DNA from: Pseudomonas sp. GL-B-19
Lineage (GTDB): Bacteria; Pseudomonadota; Gammaproteobacteria; Pseudomonadales; Pseudomonadaceae
Length of the DNA stretch: 64,000 bases
NCBI RefSeq assembly: GCF_019956415.1
Contig: NZ_JAHBDK010000064.1
Location: 124,001 to 188,000 of the forward strand
Direction: 5' to 3'
Shown: positions 35,807 through 44,130 of the stretch, piece by piece
How positions within the stretch are numbered: position 1 is the first letter of the stretch
Layout: every line of letters starts with the position of its first letter
Translations under genes and position numbers: made by a program
The notes under the pieces: generated by a model
Databases searched by the model: none
What the model was told of the DNA's origin: nothing
What the model saw: the letters and a program-made list of their open reading frames with translations, nothing else

Positions 35807-37257
35807 TGCGCTTGTCCGAACTGAAAGGCGCCGGCCGCAGCCCGAGCCTGCCGATGAACATTTCGCTGGCCGATGCCGCGGGTCCCGCCGACTTGCAGCT
35901 GCTGAGTTTGTTGCGGGTCCTGCCGGGGCAGCGTTACGTCGGTGCCGGTGTCTGGCGCGGCCGGCCGGTGCTGGCCAAATTGTTGGTCGGCAGCAAAGCG
36001 GCGCGGCATTTTCAGCGTGAACTGAGCGGTGTGCGCTTGCTCGCCGATCAAGGCCTGACCACGCCGCAATTGCTGGCCGATGGCTTGAAGGAAGGCGAGG
36101 GCGGCTGGCTGTTGTTCGATTTCCTCGAAGGCGCCGAGAGCCTGGGGGATACCTGGAAACAAGTCGAACACTTGCCGGTGCTGGCGGATATGCAAGGCGC
36201 CGTGCTGGCCGAAGCGTTGGGTGCTATCGGCCAAATGCATCGCAAGGGGCTCTGGCAGGAAGACCTGCATCTGGACAACTTGTTGCGCCAGCGCGGTCGG
36301 TTGTACCTGATCGATGGCGGCGGCGTCTGTGCGGAAACGCCGGGACAGCCGCTGTCACGAAACAAAGTCCTGGAAAACCTCGGCGTGTTTTTTGCGCAAC
36401 TGCCCAAGACGCTGGAACCGTTCATCGAAGAATTGCTGGTGTATTACCTGTTGAGCAACGGCGAGCACGCCCTGCCGATGGAAGCCTTGCAGAAGCAGAT
36501 TGACAAGGTTCGCGCCTGGCGCTTGAAGGACTTCCTGATCAAGGTCGGCCGCGAATGCACACTGTTCAGCGTCCAGCGCGGCGCGTTTGCCTTGCGCGCG
36601 ATTCGTCGCGAGGAAGAAGCGGCAATGCTGCCGGTGCTGGAGCAGGCCGACGCGTTGCTCGATCAAGGTCATCTGTACAAGACTGGCGGCGCCGCGAGTG
36701 TAGGAAAGGTCGAGGTTGACGGTCGGACGCTGGTGATCAAACGCTACAACATCAAGGGTTTTGCACATTGGCTCAAGCGCTTCTGGCGCCCGAGCCGAGC
36801 CTGGCACTCGTGGCACGAAGGCAATCGCCTGGCGTTCCTCGGCATCGCCACGCCCAAGCCGTTGGCGTTACTGGAGAAGCGCTTTCTCTGGCTGCGCAGT
36901 CGGGCGTATCTGGTGACCGAGTATTTGCCGGGGCAGGACATCATCGAGCGCTTCTCGCCTTACGTAGAAAGCGGCGACGCTCCTGAGGCGGAGCTGCTGG
37001 CGCTGGACCAGCTGTTTGCCGAACTGATCGGCGAGCGCATCAGCCATGGTGACTTCAAGGGCCACAACCTGTTCTGGCAGGGCGATCGCTGGGCGCTGAT
37101 TGATCTGGATTCGATGAGTCAGCATGCCTCGGTGAGCAGCTTTGCTCCGGCGTATGCGCGGGATCGGGCGCGGTTCATGCGTAACTGGCCTGAGAGTAGT
37201 GCGCTTTATCGGGTCATTGATCAGCGTCTTCCCAAGGACATCTCCGGCGCTGCCTGA
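35806..37257 (+). CDS. LPS kinase-family protein with two kinase-like domains, PA5006-like
   Basis: From the ATG at 35806 (MRLSELKGAGRSPSLPMNIS) the product has 483 residues and two kinase-like modules in tandem. Module 1 has KGLWQEDLHLDNLLRQRGR near residue 144 and LYLIDGGGV. Module 2 has TLVIKRYNIKGFAHWLKRFW near 310, HGDFKGHNLFWQGDRWALID near 415 and DLDSMSQHA. Both catalytic loops keep Asp and Asn, so both could be active. It is last in the waaF operon and overlaps the preceding stop as TGATG. A longer frame from 35683 lies inside the upstream gene. Confidence 0.9.
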   Translation: MRLSELKGAGRSPSLPMNISLADAAGPADLQLLSLLRVLPGQRYVGAGVWRGRPVLAKLLVGSKAARHFQRELSGVRLLADQGLTTPQLLADGLKEGEGGWLLFDFLEGAESLGDTWKQVEHLPVLADMQGAVLAEALGAIGQMHRKGLWQEDLHLDNLLRQRGRLYLIDGGGVCAETPGQPLSRNKVLENLGVFFAQLPKTLEPFIEELLVYYLLSNGEHALPMEALQKQIDKVRAWRLKDFLIKVGRECTLFSVQRGAFALRAIRREEEAAMLPVLEQADALLDQGHLYKTGGAASVGKVEVDGRTLVIKRYNIKGFAHWLKRFWRPSRAWHSWHEGNRLAFLGIATPKPLALLEKRFLWLRSRAYLVTEYLPGQDIIERFSPYVESGDAPEAELLALDQLFAELIGERISHGDFKGHNLFWQGDRWALIDLDSMSQHASVSSFAPAYARDRARFMRNWPESSALYRVIDQRLPKDISGAA

Positions 37258-37275
37258 ATCGGACCTTCGGTTCTT

Positions 37276-37348
37276 TCGCGGGCAGGCTCGCTCCCACAGG
37301 GGGTTTGTGTACGACGCAGATCCCGTGTGGGAGCGAGCCTGCTCGCGA
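37276..37348. repeat. Inverted REP pair (REPIN)
   Basis: 23-base arms at 37276-37298 and 37326-37348 (TGTGGGAGCGAGCCTGCTCG and following) with one mismatch. It follows the last gene of the waaF operon by 18 bases. Confidence 0.88.
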
Positions 37349-37479
37349 TGGGGTCCGATGGGTCAGCCAAGATTAGAGGACAAGTTTTTATGAATCGTCC
37401 TACATGATCTACAGAGCCCATGAACTGTGCCCTGAATAGCCGCGATGCTAGTTTGCCTGACGTTCACGGAGGGCAGATT

Positions 37480-37815
37480 TTGACCATAAAAATGGCTATT
37501 GCGATCAGTACTTTCTCACTCGCGCTAACCGGCTGCGGTACCGCTGCCACAGTGCTGCAATCTGACGAAGACGCAGCGCGCAGTCTCAGAAAACAAAAAA
37601 CCTACTGTCAGACCATTCCGCGCATTTACAGCGGCCTGGCCTACGATTTTTGCTACTTGAATGCCCCGCCTGAACCCGGTGGCTACCTTGCATCCTTTGT
37701 ACTGCTGGACCTGACCTTGTCCGGTGTCCTCGACACTGTTTGCCTGCCCTACACCTTTTACCGTCAGGTTACCGAAGGAAATCTCGGTATTTACGGTCGA
37801 GCAGGCCGCGGGTAG
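37480..37815 (+). CDS. YceK/YidQ-family lipoprotein
   Basis: The product, 111 residues, begins MTIKMAIAISTFSLALTGCG. This is a lipoprotein signal peptide with lipobox LTGC, so the mature protein should be anchored to a membrane by its cysteine. The remainder fits the YceK/YidQ (DUF1375) pattern: IPRIYSGLAYDFCYLNAPPE, then LDLTLSGVLDTVCLPYTFYR. TTG at 37480 is preferred because GGAGGG lies six bases upstream; an ATG at 37492 would be 18 bases away. The function of the family is unknown. It is not part of the LPS operons and lies in a small insert. Confidence 0.82.
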   Translation: MTIKMAIAISTFSLALTGCGTAATVLQSDEDAARSLRKQKTYCQTIPRIYSGLAYDFCYLNAPPEPGGYLASFVLLDLTLSGVLDTVCLPYTFYRQVTEGNLGIYGRAGRG

Positions 37816-37820
37816 CTCTT

Positions 37821-38684
37821 TTGTATTCTCAACAGTTTTTTCTTTTTGAAAACGAAAGTGAGTTCGACGCTAATGTCGATGCGAAAAAGCGTTTACCTCC
37901 ATCCGGAAAATACAGCGATTTCATAATTTATGTCGATGAGAGCGGCGATCATGGGATGCAAGCATTAGATGCAAACTATCCAATGTTCGTGTTGGCATTT
38001 TGTGTTTTTCATAAAAGGCATTATTGCGAGAAGGTTATTCCTGCCCTTCAGAAGTTTAAATTCAACCACATGGGGCATGACCTGATCGGTCTGCATGAAT
38101 TGGAGATTCGAAAAGAAAAGGGAGCGTTCTCCAGTCTGTTCACGTCCAGGCAACACAAACATGCCTTTCTTGATGAGTTGACGGGCATCATTGAGGCAAG
38201 CAATTTCGTTTTGATCAGTTGCGTCATCGACAAAGCTGCCCTTCGCGAAAAACAAGGTCCTGTTCACAATCCTTATCACGTCGCCCTCGGCTTCTGCCTG
38301 GAAACGCTTTATGAGTTTCTACAGGAAAAGAATCAGCAGAGTGCGTTGACTCATGTGATTTTCGAGCGAAGAGGGAAGCGGGAGGATAACGAGCTTGAAC
38401 TGGAGTTTCGTCGCATGTGCGATGGCGCGAACCGATTGGGCATTCAGTTGCCGTTCGACATCGTCTTTGCAGCCAAACAAGTGAATTCTACGGGGCTACA
38501 GCTAGCGGATCTTGTTGCAAGACCCATTGGTATGAGCGTTTTGCGTGCCGGGCAAGAAAATCGGGCCTTTGACGTGCTCAAGCGGAAATTCTACTGCAGC
38601 GGTGGGCGCAATAATGTTGGGGAGGGGTTCGAAAACTGGGGTTTGAAAATTTTCCCACTTTCAGAAAGCGAAAAGCCCCGGTGA
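37821..38684 (+). CDS. DUF3800-domain protein
   Basis: The product (about 287 residues from TTG 37821) has the DUF3800 signature DFIIYVDESGDHGMQ near residue 32, with acidic residues that suggest an RNase H-like metal site. GLQLADLVARPIGMSVLR lies near the C terminus. DUF3800 proteins are scattered through accessory DNA; their role is unsettled. The start is unclear: the frame is open to an ATG at 37740 inside the lipoprotein gene, and no good ribosome site is visible before 37821. AT content is higher than in the LPS genes, suggesting transfer. Its stop codon lies inside a hairpin (38676-38697). Confidence 0.75.
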   Translation: MYSQQFFLFENESEFDANVDAKKRLPPSGKYSDFIIYVDESGDHGMQALDANYPMFVLAFCVFHKRHYCEKVIPALQKFKFNHMGHDLIGLHELEIRKEKGAFSSLFTSRQHKHAFLDELTGIIEASNFVLISCVIDKAALREKQGPVHNPYHVALGFCLETLYEFLQEKNQQSALTHVIFERRGKREDNELELEFRRMCDGANRLGIQLPFDIVFAAKQVNSTGLQLADLVARPIGMSVLRAGQENRAFDVLKRKFYCSGGRNNVGEGFENWGLKIFPLSESEKPR

Positions 38685-38697
38685 AACTCACCGAGGC
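38676..38697. terminator. Hairpin at the DUF3800 gene end
   Basis: GCC-CGGTG pairs with TCACCG-GGC across an AAAC loop, with A-rich flanks. The T-rich side lies on the minus strand (TTTTCGCTTTC), where no gene now ends. It may be a leftover minus-strand terminator. The DUF3800 stop codon is within it. Confidence 0.4.
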
Positions 38698-38911
38698 CAA
38701 AACGCCGACCGGGATCCCCCAGTCCATTTGCGCAGGAGTCTATGTCGAGGCCCTTGGTCTGTCAACGCACTGGCTTGCCACTTCCCGCTAGAGGCTTGCC
38801 GCTGCTTTTAAGCTATAATCCCGCCCTTTAGCTGTCTCTCGCTGCTTGTGAGGGCACATTAATTTTTGAGGCGCTTGTCGCCTGCATGCAGACTAAAGAG
38901 GCTAGACCCCT

Positions 38912-40669
38912 GTGGCATTGACGATTCTTGGCCTGTCCGGCGCCCTTAGCCATGATCCTTCCGCAGCCTTGTACATCGACGGCAAGCTGGTCGCGGCGGC
39001 TGAAGAAGAGCGCTTTGTGCGCGATAAACATGCAAAGAACCGCATGCCCTACGAATCGGCGAAGTTCTGCCTGGAACAGGCGGGCATCAAGCCATCCGAC
39101 GTTGACGTGGTCGCGATTCCATTCGCCCCGATCAGCCTGTTCGGCAAGGCTCGCTGGCAATACGCCAAGCGTTACTGGTACGCCCCGGACCGCGCCCTCG
39201 ACGCGATCCTGATGGGCAACCGTCGCTACAAGCGCTATCGCAACAAGATTGTCTGGTGCCTTGAACAACTGGGCTTCGATCCGAAGAAAATCAAGATCGA
39301 ACCGGTCGAACACCACCTGGCTCACGCCTCCAGTGCTTACCACTGCTCCGGTTTCAAAGAGAAAACCGCGATCCTGGGGATCGACGGCAAGGGTGAGTAC
39401 GCCACGACCTTCTTCGGTTACGGCGAGAACGGCAAGATCCACAAGATCAAGGAATTCTTCGATCCGGACTCCCTCGGCGGCCTGTATGGCGCGATCACCG
39501 AGTTCCTCGGTTTCGATATGCTCGACGGTGAGTTCAAGGTCATGGGCATGGCGCCGTACGGCGACGCCAGCAAATACGATTTCTCGCGCCTGGCTTCGTT
39601 CGAAAACGGCGAGCTGGTGATCAACACCGACTACGCCAACGTGATCGGCCTGCGTCGTTACAAAGAGAAGGGCAAAGGTTACTACTTCTCGCCGAAGCTG
39701 ATCGAGTGGCTGGGTCCCAAGCGCGAAGGCGACATCGCCGACGAACCTTACATCCACTACGCTGCGAGCATTCAAGCGCTGTTCGAAAAGATCTCGTTGC
39801 AGATGATCGACCACTACCTGGGCGACGTGCTCAAGGAAACCGGCAAACTGGCCTACGCTGGTGGCTGTGCGTTGAACGTCAAACTCAACCAGAAAATCAT
39901 CGCTCGCGATGACGTCAAAGAGCTGTTTGTACAGCCTGCATCCGGTGACGCCGGCACCGCAGTCGGCGCGGCTGCGTATGTGTCTCACGCCCGTGGCGTG
40001 CCGGTCGAGAAAATGGAACATGTCTACCTCGGCCCGTCGTACACCAACGAAGACGTGCTCGCTGCCTGCGCCCGTCACCCGAGCAAACCGGTCTGGCGCA
40101 AGCTCGACAACATGCCGGAAAACATCGCCAAAATCATGGTCGACGGCAATCCGGTCGCCTGGTTCCAGGGGCGCATGGAGTTCGGTCCGCGTGCCTTGGG
40201 TGGTCGTTCGATCATCGGTTGCCCTAGCGCCGTCGGCGTGGCTGACCGTATCAACCACCAGATCAAGTTCCGCGAGCGCTGGAGGCCTTTCTGCCCGTCG
40301 ATGCTCGACACCGTTGCTCCGCAGATGATCAAGATCGATCACCCGGCACCGTTCATGACCTTCACCTTTGAAGTGGCTGAAGAGTGGAAGACCCGCGTGC
40401 CGGAAGTCGTCCACGAAGACGGTACGTCCCGCGCCCAGGTGCTCAAGCGTGAGTACAACCCGCGCTACTACGACATGATGAAAGCGCTGGAAGTGCTGAC
40501 TGGCAATGGCGTGTCGCTGAACACCTCGCTGAACCGTCGTGGCGAGCCGATGATCTGCTCGCCGACCGATGCCCTGAACATGTTCTTCGGTTCCGATCTA
40601 CAGTACTTGATCATGGAAGACATCCTGGTGGTTAAAGAGGGCGCGGACGCATATGACTCGCTCGGCTGA
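38912..40669 (+). CDS. Carbamoyltransferase (NodU/CmcH family) of the LPS core locus
   Basis: The 585-residue product is a two-domain O-carbamoyltransferase: LGLSGALSHDPSAALYIDGK at the start, EHHLAHASSAYHCSGF near residue 132 (metal-binding histidines), and FQGRMEFGPRALGGRSIIG near 412, the conserved family core. In P. aeruginosa the homolog PA5005 (WapO in some reviews) is the likely enzyme for the 7-O-carbamoyl group on heptose II. That role is inferred here from position. The start is GTG at 38912 with AAAGAGG upstream. It begins the second coupled LPS run; 230 bases upstream contain a possible TATAAT at 38814. Confidence 0.92.
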   Translation: MALTILGLSGALSHDPSAALYIDGKLVAAAEEERFVRDKHAKNRMPYESAKFCLEQAGIKPSDVDVVAIPFAPISLFGKARWQYAKRYWYAPDRALDAILMGNRRYKRYRNKIVWCLEQLGFDPKKIKIEPVEHHLAHASSAYHCSGFKEKTAILGIDGKGEYATTFFGYGENGKIHKIKEFFDPDSLGGLYGAITEFLGFDMLDGEFKVMGMAPYGDASKYDFSRLASFENGELVINTDYANVIGLRRYKEKGKGYYFSPKLIEWLGPKREGDIADEPYIHYAASIQALFEKISLQMIDHYLGDVLKETGKLAYAGGCALNVKLNQKIIARDDVKELFVQPASGDAGTAVGAAAYVSHARGVPVEKMEHVYLGPSYTNEDVLAACARHPSKPVWRKLDNMPENIAKIMVDGNPVAWFQGRMEFGPRALGGRSIIGCPSAVGVADRINHQIKFRERWRPFCPSMLDTVAPQMIKIDHPAPFMTFTFEVAEEWKTRVPEVVHEDGTSRAQVLKREYNPRYYDMMKALEVLTGNGVSLNTSLNRRGEPMICSPTDALNMFFGSDLQYLIMEDILVVKEGADAYDSLG

Positions 40670-41783
40670 ACGCCATGTGTTGCAGTTCTGTCACGGCTAT
40701 GACGGCCCGTTTCTGGACTGTGCCCGGCAGTACGCCAGCCTGTTCGCGGGGACTGGCTATCGAGTGACCACGGTCTTTCTGACCGGGGCCGCCGACAGCG
40801 ACGTCGCTGCGGGCTGCGCTTCCGATGAAGTGCTGTTCATGGAGTACAGCTCCAAGGCCATTCGTGGCCTGAAGCTGGGCGCCATCGGCGATCTGCGCAA
40901 GATCGCCGCCTCGCGTAACTTCAGTTTCTGCATTGCCCACCGTTTCAAGCCGATCTACATCGCCTTGCTCGGCACCTCGCTGCCGGTCATCGGTGTGCAT
41001 CACGCGTTTGGCGATTACCAACGCGGCACCCGCAAACTGTTCGCCCATATTTTCCGTAAGCGTCTCAGCCTGCTCGGGGTCTCCGATGCGGTGCGTGACG
41101 ACATGCGCAGTTGCCTGCCGAAATGGCCGGCCGGGCGGATTCAGACGCTCTATAACCGTATCGATGTGCCGGCCATGCAGACCAGTCAGGTCTCGGCTCG
41201 CGAAGCCCGGGAAACCCTGGGTCTGTCAGCGGATGCCTGGATTGTCGGCAATGTCGGGCGGCTGCATCCGGACAAGGACCAGACCACGCTGCTGCACGGT
41301 TTTGCCCTGGCATTGCCGCAATTGCCGGCCAACAGCCAACTGGTGATTCTAGGTAGTGGTCGGCTGGAACAGGACCTCAAGGAACTGGCCCGCGAACTGG
41401 GTATTGGTGATCGGGTGCTGTTCCTCGGCCAAGTGCCGGACGCTCGTCGCTACTTCCGTGCCTTCAATGTGTTTGCCTTGAGCTCCGATCACGAACCTTT
41501 CGGTATGGTGCTGCTGGAAGCCATGGCCGCTGGCGTGCCGTTGCTCGCGACCGCTTGTGGTGGCGCGAGGGAAGTCGTTGAAGGGGTCGGCATCCTGTTC
41601 CCGTTGGGCGATGCCGAGCGTCTGGCTCAAGGGCTGCAACATCTGGCCGCGATGGACGAGCAGCAACGTCATCAATGTGCCGAGATGATGCTCGACCGTT
41701 TGCGTGAGCACTTCTCCGACCGCGCGGTGCGCGATGCTTTCTGGCATTTGCCACACGTCACAGAACTGGCACCGAGGGGCTGA
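40653..41783 (+). CDS. Family 4 glycosyltransferase, WapH-like
   Basis: The 376-residue product has a GT-B fold pattern: HVLQFCHGYDGPFLDCARQY at the N terminus, VGNVGRLHPDKDQTTLLHGF near residue 192, and DHEPFGMVLLEAMAAGVPLL near 275, the retaining donor-site motif with Glu. Its position matches PA5004, called WapH in P. aeruginosa and thought to add a glucose to the core. The name is by synteny only. It overlaps the carbamoyltransferase gene by 17 bases and mig-14 by one. Confidence 0.9.
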   Translation: MTRSAERHVLQFCHGYDGPFLDCARQYASLFAGTGYRVTTVFLTGAADSDVAAGCASDEVLFMEYSSKAIRGLKLGAIGDLRKIAASRNFSFCIAHRFKPIYIALLGTSLPVIGVHHAFGDYQRGTRKLFAHIFRKRLSLLGVSDAVRDDMRSCLPKWPAGRIQTLYNRIDVPAMQTSQVSAREARETLGLSADAWIVGNVGRLHPDKDQTTLLHGFALALPQLPANSQLVILGSGRLEQDLKELARELGIGDRVLFLGQVPDARRYFRAFNVFALSSDHEPFGMVLLEAMAAGVPLLATACGGAREVVEGVGILFPLGDAERLAQGLQHLAAMDEQQRHQCAEMMLDRLREHFSDRAVRDAFWHLPHVTELAPRG

Positions 41784-42679
41784 TGCTCAACCGATTTCAA
41801 GGCTGGCGCGAACGTGGCTGGACGCTGGTCGACGCCTCGACTTATGCACAGGCCTGGCAGCGTTTTGGCGGTAGCGTCGCGACTCATCCCATGGTGGTTG
41901 AGCGCCTGGCGCAGTTGGCCGAGATCCCGGTGCGTTACCTGGCCTGGGAGCAGAAAGGTGAAGTGAAAGCCGCCATCCCGACCTGGGGGCGCGATCTGGC
42001 GCTGTCCAAAGACGTGCTCAAGCGCCGTGGAAAAAAAGGCTTGTTCGACCTCGGCAATGCCGAGGTGATTCTGCCGGCTGCCGCCGATGCACAAGCTGCG
42101 CTGCGCCATCGCGGACGTTATTTGTCGGCACTGAGCGAAGGCCGATTCACCGATATCAAGCTACAGGCCGAACAACTGGCCATGGCGCGCACGCCCGAAG
42201 AACTGTCGAAAAAATTCCGCTACAACCAGCGCCGTGAATTGCGTCTGCTGGAAGAAGCCGGTGGCGTTGTGCGTCCGGTCTCCGAGTTTTCCAGTGCTGA
42301 GCTAGCGGCGATTTATTGCGACCTGTTCCAGCGCCGTTGGGGTTTCCCGGCCACGGGTGCCGAGCGCATGGGCGAGGTGGTCGAACTGCTGCGCGACTTG
42401 CTGATCGGCTCGGTGATCTTCCTCAACGATGCCCCGATCGCCATTCAACTGGTCTACCGCGTTGAAGCGCCGGAATGGATCAGCGTCGAATACATCAACG
42501 GTGGCGTCGATCCTGAAACCCGCGAGTTCAGCCCCGGTAGCGTGCTGAGTTTTCTCAACACCCAAAGTGCCTGGGAACACGCTCGCGCCCTGGACAAGCC
42601 TTTGCGGTTTTCCTTCGGTCGTGCCGACCGGGAATACAAGGACCGCTGGTGCAATCCTGTGCCGGTTTTTACCGTGTGA
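41783..42679 (+). CDS. mig-14: Mig-14 family protein
   Basis: Mig-14 is an inner-membrane-associated protein linked to resistance to antimicrobial peptides in Salmonella and P. aeruginosa; its biochemical activity is not settled. The 298-residue product shows an acyltransferase-like (GNAT/FemAB) pattern: FRYNQRRELRLLEEAGGVV near residue 146 and WISVEYINGGVDPETREFSP near 232, ending RFSFGRADREYKDRWCNPVP. Position matches PA5003. It starts at the last base of the preceding stop codon. The next gene begins eight bases after its end. Confidence 0.9.
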   Translation: MLNRFQGWRERGWTLVDASTYAQAWQRFGGSVATHPMVVERLAQLAEIPVRYLAWEQKGEVKAAIPTWGRDLALSKDVLKRRGKKGLFDLGNAEVILPAAADAQAALRHRGRYLSALSEGRFTDIKLQAEQLAMARTPEELSKKFRYNQRRELRLLEEAGGVVRPVSEFSSAELAAIYCDLFQRRWGFPATGAERMGEVVELLRDLLIGSVIFLNDAPIAIQLVYRVEAPEWISVEYINGGVDPETREFSPGSVLSFLNTQSAWEHARALDKPLRFSFGRADREYKDRWCNPVPVFTV

Positions 42680-42687
42680 GTGAACCC

Positions 42688-44130
42688 ATGAGCCGCAAAC
42701 AGCAACTGCTCAAGCGCCATCGGCGCAACAAACGTATCAGCCTGTTGATCGCGCTGATGCTGTTGATTGCCATCGGCGTGCTGGTGGCCTGGTGGTTGCC
42801 GTTGGTGTGTGCGGTGCTGGGCTGGATTGCCCACGAGGCCTGGTTCGCTGACCACCTGTTTTATTCCCCAAAAGACGATTACCGATACAGCTTCCCGCCC
42901 TACACCCCACAACCCAAGGTGCATCTGGACGGCGAGCGCTTGCGCCTGGACGAAGGCGTGATGCTGGTCGACGACGCCACGCTGGTGTTGGCGCTACGGG
43001 TGAAAAGCACCTGGCTGGGGCGCTTTATCGACCCGTTGGTGGAGTTGTCGGGTGGTGACAATCCGGACCGGCAAACCTTTGAGCGCGGCGCGAATGGCCT
43101 GCGTTACCTGAACCTCAGTGGTCAGGCGCAAGTGCTGTCGCGTGGTGAGTTGCGCCTGCGTGGACGCTACTGCCGCCTGTTCGGCGAGCCGGTATTGTGG
43201 GCACTGGAACAACCCGACTTCCGCCGGCAACGGGTGATGGTGATCGCTCCCCACGCCGACGACGCCGAGCTGGCTGCCTATGGTTTGTACAGCCAGGCCG
43301 ATGAAGCCTGGATCGTGACACTGACGGCCGGTGAAATCGAAGCCGAACACTACCAACAGATCGGCCTGAACAAGGTCGAGGCGTCGCGGCTCAAGGGCCG
43401 TTTGCGCGCTTGGGACAGCATTGCCGTACCGCGTTGGGCTGGTGTGCCGCAGGCTCATTGCGTGCAGTTGGGTTACTTCTGTCTGCAACTGGCAGCGATG
43501 CAGGCCGCGCCGACGCAACCGGTCGGTTCGCGAGAAGCGGACATGAGTGACACTCGGCTGTTTCGCGAGTTGAATCCATTTGCCCTGCCGGGCGATGCCG
43601 ACGGTGCGCCGACCTGGAACAACCTGTTGGCCGATCTGCGTGCAGTACTGCTGCGTGCGCGCCCTGACGTGATCGTACTGCCGCACCCGACCCTCGATCC
43701 GCATCCCGATCATATCTGTGCCCAACAAGCGGTTCTCGAAGCCTTGAAAGGCCTGGAATGGCAGCCGACCACACTGCTCGGCTACGCCAACCATTTGCAC
43801 GACAACGACCGCTGGCCAATGGGCGATGCCGGTCATGGTATCGCGTTGCCGCCAGCCTTCGACGCGGCGACGCCAATGCAGCCTTGCTGCCTGCCGCTGT
43901 CGCTGGACCTTCAGCGCGACAAAGCCATGGCGTTGGGCATGATGCATGACCTGCAACCGTCGATGCCGTTCAAGCGACGCCTGCGCCGATTAATCCAGCG
44001 GCTACTGGCCAGGCGGAAGCCGCCGGCCTACGGTGAAAACGAATTCTTTCGCAAGGCCGTTCGGCGTCACGAGCTCTTGTGGATACTCAAGCACACACCA
44101 ATCAACGCTTCGCAGCGGGGAGAGTTATGA
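42688..44130 (+). CDS. dnpA: PIG-L family de-N-acetylase, DnpA-like, membrane-anchored
   Basis: The 480-residue product begins with a basic stretch (MSRKQQLLKRHRRNKRIS) and a hairpin of hydrophobic residues (about 20-55), then a long soluble part. The zinc-binding motif MVIAPHADDAELAAYGL near residue 187 and LPHPTLDPHPDHICAQQA near 335 are those of PIG-L/LmbE de-N-acetylases. P. aeruginosa DnpA (PA5002), in the same place, affects antibiotic persistence and probably modifies LPS core sugars. The frame opens at 42649 inside mig-14, but ATG 42688 fits. The end overlaps the next gene as ATGA. Confidence 0.9.
   Translation: MSRKQQLLKRHRRNKRISLLIALMLLIAIGVLVAWWLPLVCAVLGWIAHEAWFADHLFYSPKDDYRYSFPPYTPQPKVHLDGERLRLDEGVMLVDDATLVLALRVKSTWLGRFIDPLVELSGGDNPDRQTFERGANGLRYLNLSGQAQVLSRGELRLRGRYCRLFGEPVLWALEQPDFRRQRVMVIAPHADDAELAAYGLYSQADEAWIVTLTAGEIEAEHYQQIGLNKVEASRLKGRLRAWDSIAVPRWAGVPQAHCVQLGYFCLQLAAMQAAPTQPVGSREADMSDTRLFRELNPFALPGDADGAPTWNNLLADLRAVLLRARPDVIVLPHPTLDPHPDHICAQQAVLEALKGLEWQPTTLLGYANHLHDNDRWPMGDAGHGIALPPAFDAATPMQPCCLPLSLDLQRDKAMALGMMHDLQPSMPFKRRLRRLIQRLLARRKPPAYGENEFFRKAVRRHELLWILKHTPINASQRGEL

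Noticed and set aside
38796..38819. Promoter TTGCCG...TATAAT before the carbamoyltransferase gene
   Set aside because: The spacer is 12 bases, too short for a sigma-70 promoter; the TATAAT alone was mentioned in the gene entry but not called.
38828..40414. 528-codon minus-strand frame opposite the carbamoyltransferase gene
   Set aside because: Shadow of a strongly supported gene; His/Asp/Val-rich composition is typical of antisense frames.
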